A program made the position numbers and the translations under genes. From Streptomyces sp. SID8352 (GTDB lineage: Bacteria; Actinomycetota; Actinomycetes; Streptomycetales; Streptomycetaceae), in assembly GCF_009862265.1 (NCBI RefSeq), contig NZ_WWGX01000068.1, positions 142 through 64,141 of the forward strand: a DNA stretch of 64,000 bases, given 5' to 3'. Within the stretch, counting starts at the first letter, position 1. The number at the start of each line of letters is the position of its first letter. Below the pieces are notes generated by a model. It had not been told where the DNA came from and ran no database searches. It saw only the letters and a list, made by a program, of their open reading frames with translations. Shown here piece by piece: positions 42,490-51,519 of the stretch.

Positions 42490-42994
42490 ACTCCTCAGTC
42501 TCCCACCGCGGACCCCGCGCCCCTCCGGCACCGGCCCCTCCGGCACCACCGCCGCGCGGCCCGCCCCGGTTTCCCGCCTGCCCCGCGGCCACCGCGCCCC
42601 GGAGCCGCCACCGTCCCCGCGCCCCCGGCTCCGACCGGCCCCTCCCGCGCCCTCTCCCCCGGAATCCGTCGGCCCCACGGCCTCCGCACCCCCCGGGAGC
42701 ACCGCCGCCCCCGTGCCCGCCCACCGCGCCCCGCACCTCCGCGGCCCCAGGGGCACCAGGGCACCAGGGCACCAGCAGCCCTCTACCGCCTCGCCCCGGC
42801 GGCTTCCGCGCCCCGGGGCGGACGACCACCGCCCCCGCCTCCGCGGCCCCGGCGCACTCCACCGCAGCGGTCCCGCGCCCCCCGTGCCCGGGGACGCCGT
42901 CAGCCCGCCCCGGGCCCGCGTCCTCCGCCCCACCGCTTCCACGGGACCGGCTGCCCTCCGGGGGGCCGGGGCCGAGGGCCTACCATTGGGCACC
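42490..42994. other. C-rich divergent spacer, no gene seen
   Basis: A 505-base divergent region between the RibD-like and ZapE-like genes. It is C-rich on the + strand with CTCCGGCACCGGCCCCTC-like duplications near 42520-42550 and three GGCACCAG copies near 42750-42775. No reliable promoter motif was identified. Confidence 0.45.
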
Positions 42995-44101
42995 GTGTCG
43001 TCCTCCTCCCCTGCCCCCCGCAGCGCCCCGATAGCCACGGCCGCGGCCCCGTCGTCCCTGTGCGCGCGCGAGCCGCACGTGCCCGCGGACCGGCTGGTGG
43101 CCGAGATGGTGCCGCCGCCCCGCTTCGACTCGGTCCGGTTCGGCACCTACCTCCCGGACCCGAACCAGCCGAGCCAGAGCGAGGCCGTACGGGTACTGGA
43201 GGGCTTCGCGGCCGGACTCGACGGCGCCCCCGCCGCAGGCGCGAAGCGCGGCTTCCTCGGCCTGGGCCGGAGCAGGGCGCCCAAGACCCCCGCCGGACCG
43301 CGCGGCGTCTACCTCGACGGCGGCTACGGCGTCGGCAAGACCCATCTGCTGGCCTCGCTCTGGCACGCCACCCCGGCGGAGCCGTCCCGCAAGGCCTTCG
43401 GCACCTTCGTGGAGCTGACCAACCTCGTCGGCGCCCTCGGCTTCCAGCAGACCGTGCGGACCCTGTCCGGGCACCGCCTGCTCTGCATCGACGAGTTTGA
43501 GCTGGACGACCCGGGCGACACCGTGCTCGTCTCCACCCTGCTCGGCCGCCTGGTGGACGCCGGCGTGGCGCTCGCCGCCACCTCCAACACGCTGCCCGGC
43601 AAGCTGGGCGAGGGCCGCTTCGCCGCGGCCGACTTCCTGCGCGAGATCCAGGGACTGTCGGCCCACTTCCGCGCCCTGCGGATCGACGGCGAGGACTACC
43701 GCCACCGCGGTCTGCCGAAGGCGCCCGAGCCGTACTCCGACGAGCAGGTGGCCCGCACCGCCGCCGCCACCTGGGGCGCCTCGCTGGACGACTTCACCGG
43801 GCTCCTCGACCACCTCGCCCGGGTCCACCCCAGCCGCTACGGCGCCCTGACCGACGACCTCACGGCGGTCTGCCTGACCGGGGTCCGCCCGGTGCCCGAC
43901 CAGTCCACGGCGCTGCGGCTGGTGGTCCTCGCGGACCGGCTCTACGACCGCGAGGTGCCCGTGCTGGCCTCCGGCGTGCCCTTCGACCAGCTGTTCGGCG
44001 AGGAGATGCTGAAGGGCGGCTACCGCAAGAAGTACTTCCGGGCGATCTCCCGCCTCACCGCCCTCGCCCGCGACGCGGCCCGCCTGGTCGGCGCCCCCTG
44101 A
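42995..44101 (+). CDS. zapE: ZapE/AFG1-type AAA ATPase
   Basis: A 368-residue P-loop ATPase of the AFG1/ZapE family; in E. coli ZapE interacts with the division ring, while the mitochondrial relative assists protein quality control. Walker A is GGYGVGKTHLL, Walker B LLCIDEFELDDPGD, and sensor 1 is AATSNT; the C-terminus has GVPFDQLFGEEMLKGGYRKKYFRA, typical of the family. The GTG at 42995 (VSSSSPAPRSAP) adds a disordered N-terminus of about 25 residues before homology begins. A GC-rich hairpin-like sequence at 44103-44123 may terminate it. Confidence 0.9.
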   Translation: MSSSSPAPRSAPIATAAAPSSLCAREPHVPADRLVAEMVPPPRFDSVRFGTYLPDPNQPSQSEAVRVLEGFAAGLDGAPAAGAKRGFLGLGRSRAPKTPAGPRGVYLDGGYGVGKTHLLASLWHATPAEPSRKAFGTFVELTNLVGALGFQQTVRTLSGHRLLCIDEFELDDPGDTVLVSTLLGRLVDAGVALAATSNTLPGKLGEGRFAAADFLREIQGLSAHFRALRIDGEDYRHRGLPKAPEPYSDEQVARTAAATWGASLDDFTGLLDHLARVHPSRYGALTDDLTAVCLTGVRPVPDQSTALRLVVLADRLYDREVPVLASGVPFDQLFGEEMLKGGYRKKYFRAISRLTALARDAARLVGAP

Positions 44102-44206
44102 TCCGCCCCGCGCGGGGGTGCGGAGGCGCGGCCGTGGCCCCGTCCCCGCGATCGGGCATATCGTGAGAAGAGCGGACGGAACGAACCTCTGAGCGAGGGG
44201 GCCGCG

Positions 44207-45004
44207 ATGCTCCAGATCCTCCTGATCGTGATCGCCGCCGCGATCGGTGCCGGTTTGCTCTACGTCGTCTCGGCGGCGCGGATCGTCAAGCAGTACGAAC
44301 GCGGGGTGGTCTTCCGGCTCGGGCGGCTCGCGGGCGGGGCCCGCCCACCGGGCCTCACCCTGGTGGTCCCCTTCATGGACCGCCTGCACAAGGTGAACCT
44401 CCAGATCGTCACGCTCCCGGTGCCCGCCCAGGAGGGCATCACCCGCGACAACGTCACGGTCCGGGTGGACGCGGTGGTCTACTTCCGGGTCGTCGACGCG
44501 GCCAGCGCGCTGGTCAAGGTCGAGGACTACCGGTTCGCCGTCTCCCAGATGGCGCAGACCTCGCTGCGCTCCATCATCGGCAAGAGCGACCTGGACGACC
44601 TGCTCTCCAACCGCGAGAAGCTCAACGAAGGGCTGGAGCTGATGATCGACAGCCCGGCGGTGGGCTGGGGCGTGCAGATCGACCGGGTCGAGATCAAGGA
44701 CGTGTCGCTCCCCGACACGATGAAGCGGTCGATGGCCCGGCAGGCCGAGGCCGACCGTGAGCGGCGGGCCCGGATCATCAACGCCGACGCCGAGTTGCAG
44801 GCGTCCAAGAAGCTCGCGGGCGCGGCGGCCGAGATGTCCCAGCAGCCTGCCGCGCTGCAACTGCGGCTGCTCCAGACCATGGTCGCGGTCGCGGCCGAGA
44901 AGAACTCCACCCTGGTGCTCCCCTTCCCGGTGGAGCTGCTGCGCTTCCTGGAGCGGGCGCAGGGCGGTGGCCCGGCGAAGGGCAACGCCCCACGTCCGGA
45001 ATAG
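44207..45004 (+). CDS. Slipin/SPFH (band 7) membrane protein
   Basis: A 265-residue stomatin-like protein. An N-terminal hydrophobic hairpin (LLIVIAAAIGAGLLYVVSA) anchors it, then the SPFH domain runs from YERGVVFRLGRL to about residue 175 (VEIKDVSLPDTMKRSMARQAEADRERRA, compare the family's helical start), followed by a helical oligomerisation segment. Slipins assemble in membrane microdomains and often pair with an NfeD protease partner; none is adjacent here. The ATG at 44207 is preceded by GAGGGGG. Confidence 0.93.
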   Translation: MLQILLIVIAAAIGAGLLYVVSAARIVKQYERGVVFRLGRLAGGARPPGLTLVVPFMDRLHKVNLQIVTLPVPAQEGITRDNVTVRVDAVVYFRVVDAASALVKVEDYRFAVSQMAQTSLRSIIGKSDLDDLLSNREKLNEGLELMIDSPAVGWGVQIDRVEIKDVSLPDTMKRSMARQAEADRERRARIINADAELQASKKLAGAAAEMSQQPAALQLRLLQTMVAVAAEKNSTLVLPFPVELLRFLERAQGGGPAKGNAPRPE

Positions 45005-45195
45005 GGCGGGGCGCGCCGGGGGGCGTCCTCCGCACCCCCGCCCGGCGGCGGACGGGTCCGGCGCCGGGCGCGCCCGGAAGACGGCCCTGGTCGGCCCGGG
45101 CCGGGACACGTCGGCGGACGTCGTTCCGGGCGCACCCGGCAGGTGATAGACACGGCGGGTCACTGTCCTGTCCCCCCAGCAGGAGGGCCCGCCCG

Positions 45196-46575
45196 ATGCC
45201 CGCGACCCGACGTCAGGTCCTCACCCGTACCGGAGCCCTCGGCGCGGCCCTCGTCTTCACCGGGGCGCTGGGCGAGCTGTTCCTCGCCGACTCCCCCGCC
45301 GCCCGGACCCTGGGGAACGCCGGGTACGGGCCCCTGGTCCCCGACCCGGACGGCCTGCTCGACCTGCCCCGGGGCTTCCGCTACCGGGTGCTGTCCCGGG
45401 AGGGCGACGCGCTGCGCTCGGGCGAGGGCCGGGTCCCCTCCCGCCATGACGGGATGTCGGCCTTCCCGGCCCGCCCCGGCCACCCGGCCCACACCTTCCT
45501 GGTCCGCAACCACGAGAACCGCGCCGACGCCCGGCTCCCCGTCCCCCACGTCGAGGGGCTGACGTACGACCCCGGAGGCAAGGGCGGCTGCACCGTCCTG
45601 GCGCTGGACGCCGACGGCGGGGTGCTGTCCGAGCGGGTCGCCCTCGCGGGCACGGCGTGGAACTGCGCGGGCGGCCCCACCCCCTGGCACACCTGGCTGA
45701 CCTGCGAGGAGACCGAGGACCGGGCCGGCACCAACGGATACGGGAAGGACCACGGCTTCGTCTTCGAGGTCGACCCCGCCGACCCGCACCGCACCGGCGC
45801 CGTCCCACTGACCGCGCTGGGCCGCTTCCAGCACGAGGCCGTCGCCGTGGACCCGGTGCGGGGGGTGCTCTACGAGACCGAGGACGCCTTCGAGCGGCCC
45901 TTCGGCCTCTTCTACCGCTTCCTGCCCGACAGGCCGCTGGGCGGCACCGGCTCGCTGCGCGCGGGCGGGCGGCTCCAGGCGATGCGGGTGCCCGGGGTGC
46001 GCGACCTGTCCACGGTGCGGGAGACCGGAACCCGCTTCGACGGCGTCGAGTGGATCGACGTCCCCGACCCGTCGGCCGCCACCGTCCCCGTCCGCCACCA
46101 GGACTTCGGCCCCGCCGGGATCACCCACGCGCAGAAGCTGGAGGGCTGCTACTGGGGCGGGCGGTGCGTCTACTTCGTGTCGTCCTTCGCCCGCAGCGCG
46201 GAGGGTTCCGGGGCCGACCACCAGGGGCAGGTCTGGCGCTACGACCCCGAGGCGCGGCGGCTGACCCTGGTGATCGCCTTCGGCCCGGACACCGATGTAC
46301 GACTGCCCGGGGAGGCCCCCGACAACATCTGCCTGGCGCCCGGCGGCGGGCTGATGGTCTGCGAGGACGGCGAGGGCGCCCAGCACGTCTTCGGCCTGAC
46401 CCGGGGCGGCGAGGTGTACGCGATGGCCCGGGGGCGGCAGAACATCGGCACGCCCGAGCGGCCGGAGTGGGGCGAGTTCGCCGGGGTCACCCTCTCCCCC
46501 GACGGCACCACCCTGTACGTCAACTGCTACATGCCGGGCACCACCTTCGCCGTCACCGGCCCCTGGACCGGCTAG
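45196..46575 (+). CDS. PhoX-like DUF839 secreted protein
   Basis: A 459-residue protein of the DUF839/PhoX family (Tat-exported, calcium-dependent phosphatase-like beta-propeller). The N-terminus TRRQVLTRTGALGAALVF has a twin-arginine motif and hydrophobic core. The body has NHENRADARLP, TWLTCEETEDRAG, and FQHEAVAVDP, typical metal-binding and propeller motifs of the family; DNICLAPGGGLMVCEDG lies near the end. Alkaline phosphatase or phosphodiesterase activity is plausible but not shown. The ATG at 45196 follows AGGAGGG. It is probably monocistronic. Confidence 0.88.
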   Translation: MPATRRQVLTRTGALGAALVFTGALGELFLADSPAARTLGNAGYGPLVPDPDGLLDLPRGFRYRVLSREGDALRSGEGRVPSRHDGMSAFPARPGHPAHTFLVRNHENRADARLPVPHVEGLTYDPGGKGGCTVLALDADGGVLSERVALAGTAWNCAGGPTPWHTWLTCEETEDRAGTNGYGKDHGFVFEVDPADPHRTGAVPLTALGRFQHEAVAVDPVRGVLYETEDAFERPFGLFYRFLPDRPLGGTGSLRAGGRLQAMRVPGVRDLSTVRETGTRFDGVEWIDVPDPSAATVPVRHQDFGPAGITHAQKLEGCYWGGRCVYFVSSFARSAEGSGADHQGQVWRYDPEARRLTLVIAFGPDTDVRLPGEAPDNICLAPGGGLMVCEDGEGAQHVFGLTRGGEVYAMARGRQNIGTPERPEWGEFAGVTLSPDGTTLYVNCYMPGTTFAVTGPWTG

Positions 46576-47139
46576 GGTCTTTCGTCCGGATCAGGCCGGA
46601 TCAGGGAGCGGGGTCCGGCGCCGTGCGTCGCAAGGCGGAGGAGGGAGTCAGGGCGGAGCCCCGGCGACCGAGGACAACGCGGCGAGGTGCGGCGCCAGGG
46701 CCCGCGGGCCCGGCACGATCCGAACGAGAGGCCCCGGTCCGCCCCCTGCCCCGGGGCCCGGACGACGGCGGGGCGAGGGGCGACGGCACGACGCCGGTTG
46801 AGTGAGCCCCCGCCCCGATCGGCCCGACCGCGGGGCTGTCCGCCGGTCGCGCACCGGGGCGGGCCGGTGAGGGCACGGGCCGGGGGCGTGCGAGTCGGGA
46901 GGGCGCGGTTCCGAACAGTTCGCGTCGCCTCCCGGGGTGCCTTTCACAGGTCCTGTCCGCAAGTCATCGCGCGGGCCCGGGCAGGTCAGCCACGGCGGAC
47001 GGCGGGGCGGGTCCGCCCGCGCCGGCACGGAAACGCGTGTCTCATACACCGACATGGCCGGATGAGCCCCTGGCTCCCCCCGGACCGGGACGGAAGCATC
47101 CACGGTGTCGGCGAAACACCCACGAGACAGGGATGGTCC
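46576..47139. other. 564-base spacer, no gene seen
   Basis: Between the DUF839 gene and the secreted I36-like gene. The first bases hold the direct repeat CGGATCAGG. A frame crosses the region but ends in the I36-like gene with a signal peptide at its true start, so the upstream part is non-coding. Sequence at 46910-46970 is slightly less GC-rich and could carry the promoter. Confidence 0.45.
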
Positions 47140-47691
47140 ATGTTCTCTCGCACCTCACGCATCGCGGTCGCCACGACAGCCACCATGCTCGTACTGGGGG
47201 CGGGCGCCGCCACGGCGAGCGCGGCGCCCGCCGCCCCGAGGAACTGTGTGCTCGACGTCGACTCCGGCAGCACACAGTGCTTCGGCACGTTCCGCGAGGC
47301 CATCGCCGCCTCCACCGACGGCCGGATCACCGACGCCCCGCTGTCGGGGAAGCACATCGACCGGAGGCTGGCCGACCGCCTGATGGAGTCGCCGGCCCCC
47401 ACGGGGACACTGTCCGTGCAACTCGGCGTCGTCTACACGGACTCCAACTACGGCGGCTCCACCCTCGTCCTGACCGGCGAGCGCGGCTGCCTGAGCGGCA
47501 ACGGCCGGGACAGCCAGGTCAATCTCGACGGCGTCTTCAACAACTCCGTCAGCTCGCTGACCACACTGGCCTGCTGGCTGGAGCTGTGGGACGCGCCCAA
47601 CACCTCCGGCACCCACCAGGAGTACCAGCAGTCGACCTCGTACGTCGGGGACGCGATGAACGACCGGGCCAGCTCGATCGCCCTGCTGTAA
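47140..47691 (+). CDS. Secreted I36-like (beta/gamma-crystallin fold) protein
   Basis: A 183-residue secreted protein. Signal peptide: FSRTSRIAVATTATMLVLGA followed by ATASAA, cleavage near residue 30. Residues about 88-183 resemble the peptidase inhibitor family I36 / Streptomyces metalloproteinase inhibitor with a beta/gamma-crystallin fold: VVYTDSNYGGSTLVLTG and FNNSVSSLTTLACWLELW are Greek-key-like halves. Two Cys pairs are likely disulfides. The section between signal and crystallin domain (STQCFGTFREAIAASTDGRI) also contains a Cys. The ATG at 47140 is chosen because the signal peptide starts there. Inhibition of a metalloprotease is the best guess. Confidence 0.78.
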   Translation: MFSRTSRIAVATTATMLVLGAGAATASAAPAAPRNCVLDVDSGSTQCFGTFREAIAASTDGRITDAPLSGKHIDRRLADRLMESPAPTGTLSVQLGVVYTDSNYGGSTLVLTGERGCLSGNGRDSQVNLDGVFNNSVSSLTTLACWLELWDAPNTSGTHQEYQQSTSYVGDAMNDRASSIALL

Positions 47692-48121
47692 CCACCACGG
47701 CGCGGCCCCGCCCACCGGCCCGGCGATCCGGTACTCCGACGGGACGGCGGTCCGGCAGCGCGGCAGCCCGCCAGTCCGTGACTCCGACGGGACGGCGGTC
47801 CCGAAGCGGAGGCGGGGGCGAAAGCGGAGGCGGGGGCGGGGCGGGGCGGTGACGATGGTGGTGGGGCCCGTCGTCACCGCCACCGCCCGAGTCGTCCGCG
47901 CGGGTCGGCCCCGGAGTCGGCACCGTCACCGCCACCGTCCGTGCGGAGACGGCGTCCGGGCGGAAGCGGCGTCCGGGCGGAGACGGCGGAGGCGGCCGCC
48001 CCGCCCCCGCGCGCCCGGAACGGCGGGCGGTACCATCCGGGAACGCCCGAGCGGAACCGGACTCACGGCCGCGCGGTCGCACGGGCAGGGAACGGAACAC
48101 GCGCCGGACCGAGGGGGCGGC
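47692..48121. repeat. Spacer with 21-base direct repeat
   Basis: No gene is seen. ACTCCGACGGGACGGCGGTCC occurs near 47734 and again near 47780, and GCGGAGGCGGGGGCG-like units follow at 47808-47850. The GNAT gene begins at its right edge after GGAACG and GAGGGGGC sequences that can serve as its ribosome-binding site. Confidence 0.5.
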
Positions 48122-48658
48122 ATGATTCGTCCGGCACAGGAGCGGGACATCCCGGCCCTGCGGGACATCGAACGACGGGCCGGAGCGGCGTTCGCGGAGA
48201 TCGGCATGCGAGAGGTCGCCGAGGACGAGCCGCCGTCCGCCGGGACCCTGCGCGGCTACGTCCGGGACGGGCGGGCCTGGGTCCACGACCACGAGGGGGC
48301 GCCGGTCGCCTATGTGCTCGTCGACCCGATCGACGGGTGCGCGCACATCGAGCAGCTCTCCGTCCGGCCCGACCACGCCCGCCGCCGCCTCGGCGCGCGC
48401 CTCGTCGACCACGTCGACGCGTGGGCGGCCCGGAGCGGAGCAGCCGCGCTCACCCTCACCACCTTCACCGAGGTGCCGTGGAACGGGCCGTACTACCTGC
48501 GCCTCGGGTTCCGGCGGCTGCCGGACACGGAGGTCACCCCGGGGCTGCGCGCGCTGCGCAGGGCCGAGGCCGAGCACGGTCTGGACCGCTGGCCCCGCAT
48601 GTGCATGCGCCGCGAACTCGGCGACACCCAGCACCCGGGCGACGGCACGCCCCACTGA
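48122..48658 (+). CDS. GNAT family N-acetyltransferase
   Basis: A 178-residue acetyl-CoA-dependent acetyltransferase. The start MIRPAQERDIPALRDIERRA is typical of GNAT folds; the acetyl-CoA loop lies in LSVRPDHARRRLGARLVDHV (motif A, RRxGxG-like with Leu and Ala). FTEVPWNGPYYLRLGFRRL is motif B. The substrate is not evident. The ATG at 48122 follows GAGGGGG. The frame extends left to 47849 without support. Confidence 0.9.
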   Translation: MIRPAQERDIPALRDIERRAGAAFAEIGMREVAEDEPPSAGTLRGYVRDGRAWVHDHEGAPVAYVLVDPIDGCAHIEQLSVRPDHARRRLGARLVDHVDAWAARSGAAALTLTTFTEVPWNGPYYLRLGFRRLPDTEVTPGLRALRRAEAEHGLDRWPRMCMRRELGDTQHPGDGTPH

Positions 48659-49014
48659 TCCCGGGCCGGAACCGGAGGCGGACGAGGAAAGCGACGGCCC
48701 GCCTGCACCCTCCACGGACAGTGCGGCGGAGGCCCCGTCGATGGCACCCGGGCCGCCCACCTGCCAGAAGGGCGCCCAGGCACCGGCCGCCCGCTCCGCC
48801 GGGAAGCGGCCGCCGACGAAGGCATCCCGCCCCGGAGCGCCCGCCCCCGGCCGACGGGCGGTCTCCCGTCCACACCACCGGCGCTTGAACGCCCCACCCC
48901 CGGCCGGGGGCGCGCTCGCGGCGCGGGACGCGGCCTGGCCCGGCCGGGTGACGCCCCCGGCACGTCACCCCGCGCACCCATCTAAGTAGGACATTCCACT
49001 CATACGTTCGTGCG
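48659..49014. other. 356-base spacer upstream of the deacetylase gene
   Basis: No gene is seen. The last 40 bases are much less GC-rich (TAAGTAGGACATTCCACTC) and end six bases before the deacetylase GTG. There is no ribosome-binding site, so a leaderless transcript from a promoter here is possible. Confidence 0.45.
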
Positions 49015-49878
49015 GTGATCGCTCTCGTACGCCGTGCCACCGTCCTGTGCGCCCTGGGCGCCGCCCTCGCCGCCTGCGGCACCACCGGGTCCTCCCCCCG
49101 GGCACCCGGCCCCGGCCCGTCGGCCACCCCCGCCTCCCCGGCCGCCGCCGCGCCCTCCCCGCCTCCCACGCTCGCCCCGGGCCCCGCCGGGCTCACCCCC
49201 GTCTTCGAGCACGGACCGCGCACCGGCGAGGACCGGACCGTCGCGCTGACCTTCGACGCCGACATGACCGCCGACGAGGGGCCGCGCGCGGCGGCCGGGG
49301 AGCGGTTCGACAACCCCGAGCTGATCGCGACGCTGCGGCGGCTGAAGGTACCGGCCACCGTGTTCATGACCGGGCGCTGGGCCGAGGAGTACCCCGAGGA
49401 GGCGCGGTCCATCGGCCGCGACCCCCTGTTCGAGATCGCCAACCACTCCTACAGCCACTACGCCTACACCGACGACTGCTACGGGCTGCCGACCGTCCCC
49501 GGCGACCGGATGCGCTCCGACCTGGAGCGGGCCTACTCCGCCTTCGGAAAGGCCGGGGTGCCCGACCCGATGCCGTACTTCCGCTTCCCCGGCGGCTGCT
49601 ACGACCGCACGGCCCTGAAGGCGCTGGCCGCCACCGGCGTCACCGCCGTGCAGTGGGACGTGGTGGGCGGAGACGCCTTCGCCACCGACTCCGACGCCGT
49701 GGCGCGGCAGGTCCTCGACGGGGTGCGGCCGGGCTCGGTCGTCGTCCTGCACTGCACCCGCAGCGCCGCCCCCGCCACCGAGCGGGCGGTCCGCGCCGTC
49801 GTGCCCGAACTGCGCCGCCAGGGCTACCGCCTCGTCCGGGTCTCCGAACTGATCGGCGCCGCCCGCGGCCGTGCCTGA
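49015..49878 (+). CDS. Polysaccharide deacetylase lipoprotein
   Basis: A 287-residue NodB-homology carbohydrate esterase exported as a lipoprotein (lipobox AALAAC near residue 20, followed by a Ser/Pro/Ala-rich linker). TFDADMT holds the catalytic base and metal Asp; NHSYSHY gives the two metal His residues; YFRFPGGCYD is motif 3; VVLHC near the end is motif 5. It probably removes acetyl groups from peptidoglycan or a cell-surface polysaccharide. The GTG at 49015 has no ribosome-binding site. It ends 18 bases before the 65-residue protein gene, so those two may be co-transcribed. Confidence 0.9.
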   Translation: MIALVRRATVLCALGAALAACGTTGSSPRAPGPGPSATPASPAAAAPSPPPTLAPGPAGLTPVFEHGPRTGEDRTVALTFDADMTADEGPRAAAGERFDNPELIATLRRLKVPATVFMTGRWAEEYPEEARSIGRDPLFEIANHSYSHYAYTDDCYGLPTVPGDRMRSDLERAYSAFGKAGVPDPMPYFRFPGGCYDRTALKALAATGVTAVQWDVVGGDAFATDSDAVARQVLDGVRPGSVVVLHCTRSAAPATERAVRAVVPELRRQGYRLVRVSELIGAARGRA

Positions 49879-49896
49879 CGGATCCACGCCGGGGGC

Positions 49897-50094
49897 ATGA
49901 GCGACGACGGCCACCACTGCCCCGCCGGAGCGGCCGGGGCGCACGAAGAGGGCCCGCCGGAGACCGGCGGACCGCAGGACGCGGAGTGCGTGTTGTGCCG
50001 GGAGCCCACGGAACACCCGGAGTCCCACGAGGGAATCACGCTCTGCCCGCGCTGCGAGTGGCTGGAGGCCCGGCGGACCGCCTGCTCCGGCTGA
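49897..50094 (+). CDS. Small Cys-rich conserved protein (zinc-ribbon-like)
   Basis: A 65-residue soluble protein with six Cys: C8, a C31-x2-C34 pair, a C50-x2-C53 pair, and C63. The order CVLCREPTEH ... LCPRCEWLEARRTACSG suggests a treble-clef or zinc-ribbon knuckle. I recall similar short proteins in many Streptomyces, but no function. Acidic and Gly/Pro-rich sequence precedes the metal site. The ATG at 49897 lies 18 bases after the deacetylase stop and follows GGGGG. The gene is short enough to be missed in automatic annotation. Confidence 0.82.
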   Translation: MSDDGHHCPAGAAGAHEEGPPETGGPQDAECVLCREPTEHPESHEGITLCPRCEWLEARRTACSG

Positions 50095-50362
50095 CGCCGC
50101 CACCGGGACGGGACGCGGAGCGACGGGCGGTGTCCCTCCCCCGCGGACCGGCCGGGGCGGGGCACCACGGCCCCCGACCGAGCACCACGGGCCCCGCCCG
50201 ACGCCGGGAGGGCGACGCGACGGACCACCGGGCCTCGGGAACGGACCCCGCGCTCGGACCCCGGTGCCGCCGGGGCCAGGAGTGCCGCCGGTGCCATCGG
50301 GGCCGCGGAACGACCGCCCGTGGGAGGCGGGGCCGGGGCCGGCGGGTTGGCAGACTGTGCGC

Positions 50363-51085
50363 GTGAGCAACGATCCGACGACTCCCGTCCCCGACGCCCC
50401 CGCCGCTCCCCGGCCCCCCGACGACCGCGACCTGGCCCCGCAGTTCGTGCTGCCCCTCGTGGTCCGCATCGAACGGGCCGCGCCCCCCGCCCGCACCGAC
50501 GCGCTGGAGACGGCCGCGCGGGCGGTGCTGCTGATGCTCGACGACGAGCGGTCCACCGGCGACGGCGTCTGGGCGCGGGCGGTACGCGACTGGCAGGACG
50601 CCCGCATCCGCAAGGTGGTCCGCCGGGCGCGCGGCGCCGAGTGGCGGCGGGCGGAGGCCCTGGAGGGCATCACGGTCACCGGGGGCGGCGCCGAGGTGCG
50701 GGTCTTCCCGCCGGTTCCGCTGGACGGCTGGCCCAAGGACCTGGCTCGCCTCCAGGTCTCCGGCACCGACCTGGACGACCCCGCGCCCCCGGCGGCGGCG
50801 GACCCCTCGGCGCCCGTGCTCTGGCTGAACCCGGACCTCGGCATGTCGGCGGGCAAGGCCATGGCCCAGGCCGGGCACGGCGCGCAGCTCGCCTGGTGGG
50901 CGCTGTCCGACGGGGAGCGGGCCGCCTGGCGCGACGCCGGGTTCCCGCTCGCCGTCCGCCCCGCCGACCCGGCCCGCTGGACCGCCCTCACCACCGGGGG
51001 CCTGCCCGTCGTACGGGACGCCGGGTACACCGAGATCGCCCCCGGCTCCTGCACCGTCGTCGCTGACCACCCGGCGCTGCGCTGA
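50363..51085 (+). CDS. Peptidyl-tRNA hydrolase Pth2-like protein
   Basis: A 240-residue protein. Its C-terminal half carries the Pth2 signature near residue 165 (KAMAQAGHGAQLAWW), where the archaeal-type enzyme has a Lys and a His for peptidyl-tRNA ester cleavage, preceded by LWLNPDLGMSAGKA. The N-terminal half (LPLVVRIERAAPPARTDAL through RVFPPVPLDGW) is specific to actinobacterial homologues. Activity on peptidyl-tRNA is the family expectation. The GTG at 50363 (VSNDPTTPVPD) is chosen; the frame extends to 50264 into low complexity. Confidence 0.85.
   Translation: MSNDPTTPVPDAPAAPRPPDDRDLAPQFVLPLVVRIERAAPPARTDALETAARAVLLMLDDERSTGDGVWARAVRDWQDARIRKVVRRARGAEWRRAEALEGITVTGGGAEVRVFPPVPLDGWPKDLARLQVSGTDLDDPAPPAAADPSAPVLWLNPDLGMSAGKAMAQAGHGAQLAWWALSDGERAAWRDAGFPLAVRPADPARWTALTTGGLPVVRDAGYTEIAPGSCTVVADHPALR

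Positions 51086-51519
<434 letters not shown>

Noticed and set aside
42490..43146. Long N-terminal extension of the RibD-like protein
   Set aside because: The extension overlaps the divergent ZapE start and has no homology; MRRLFPVSEPT at 42489 fits the family.
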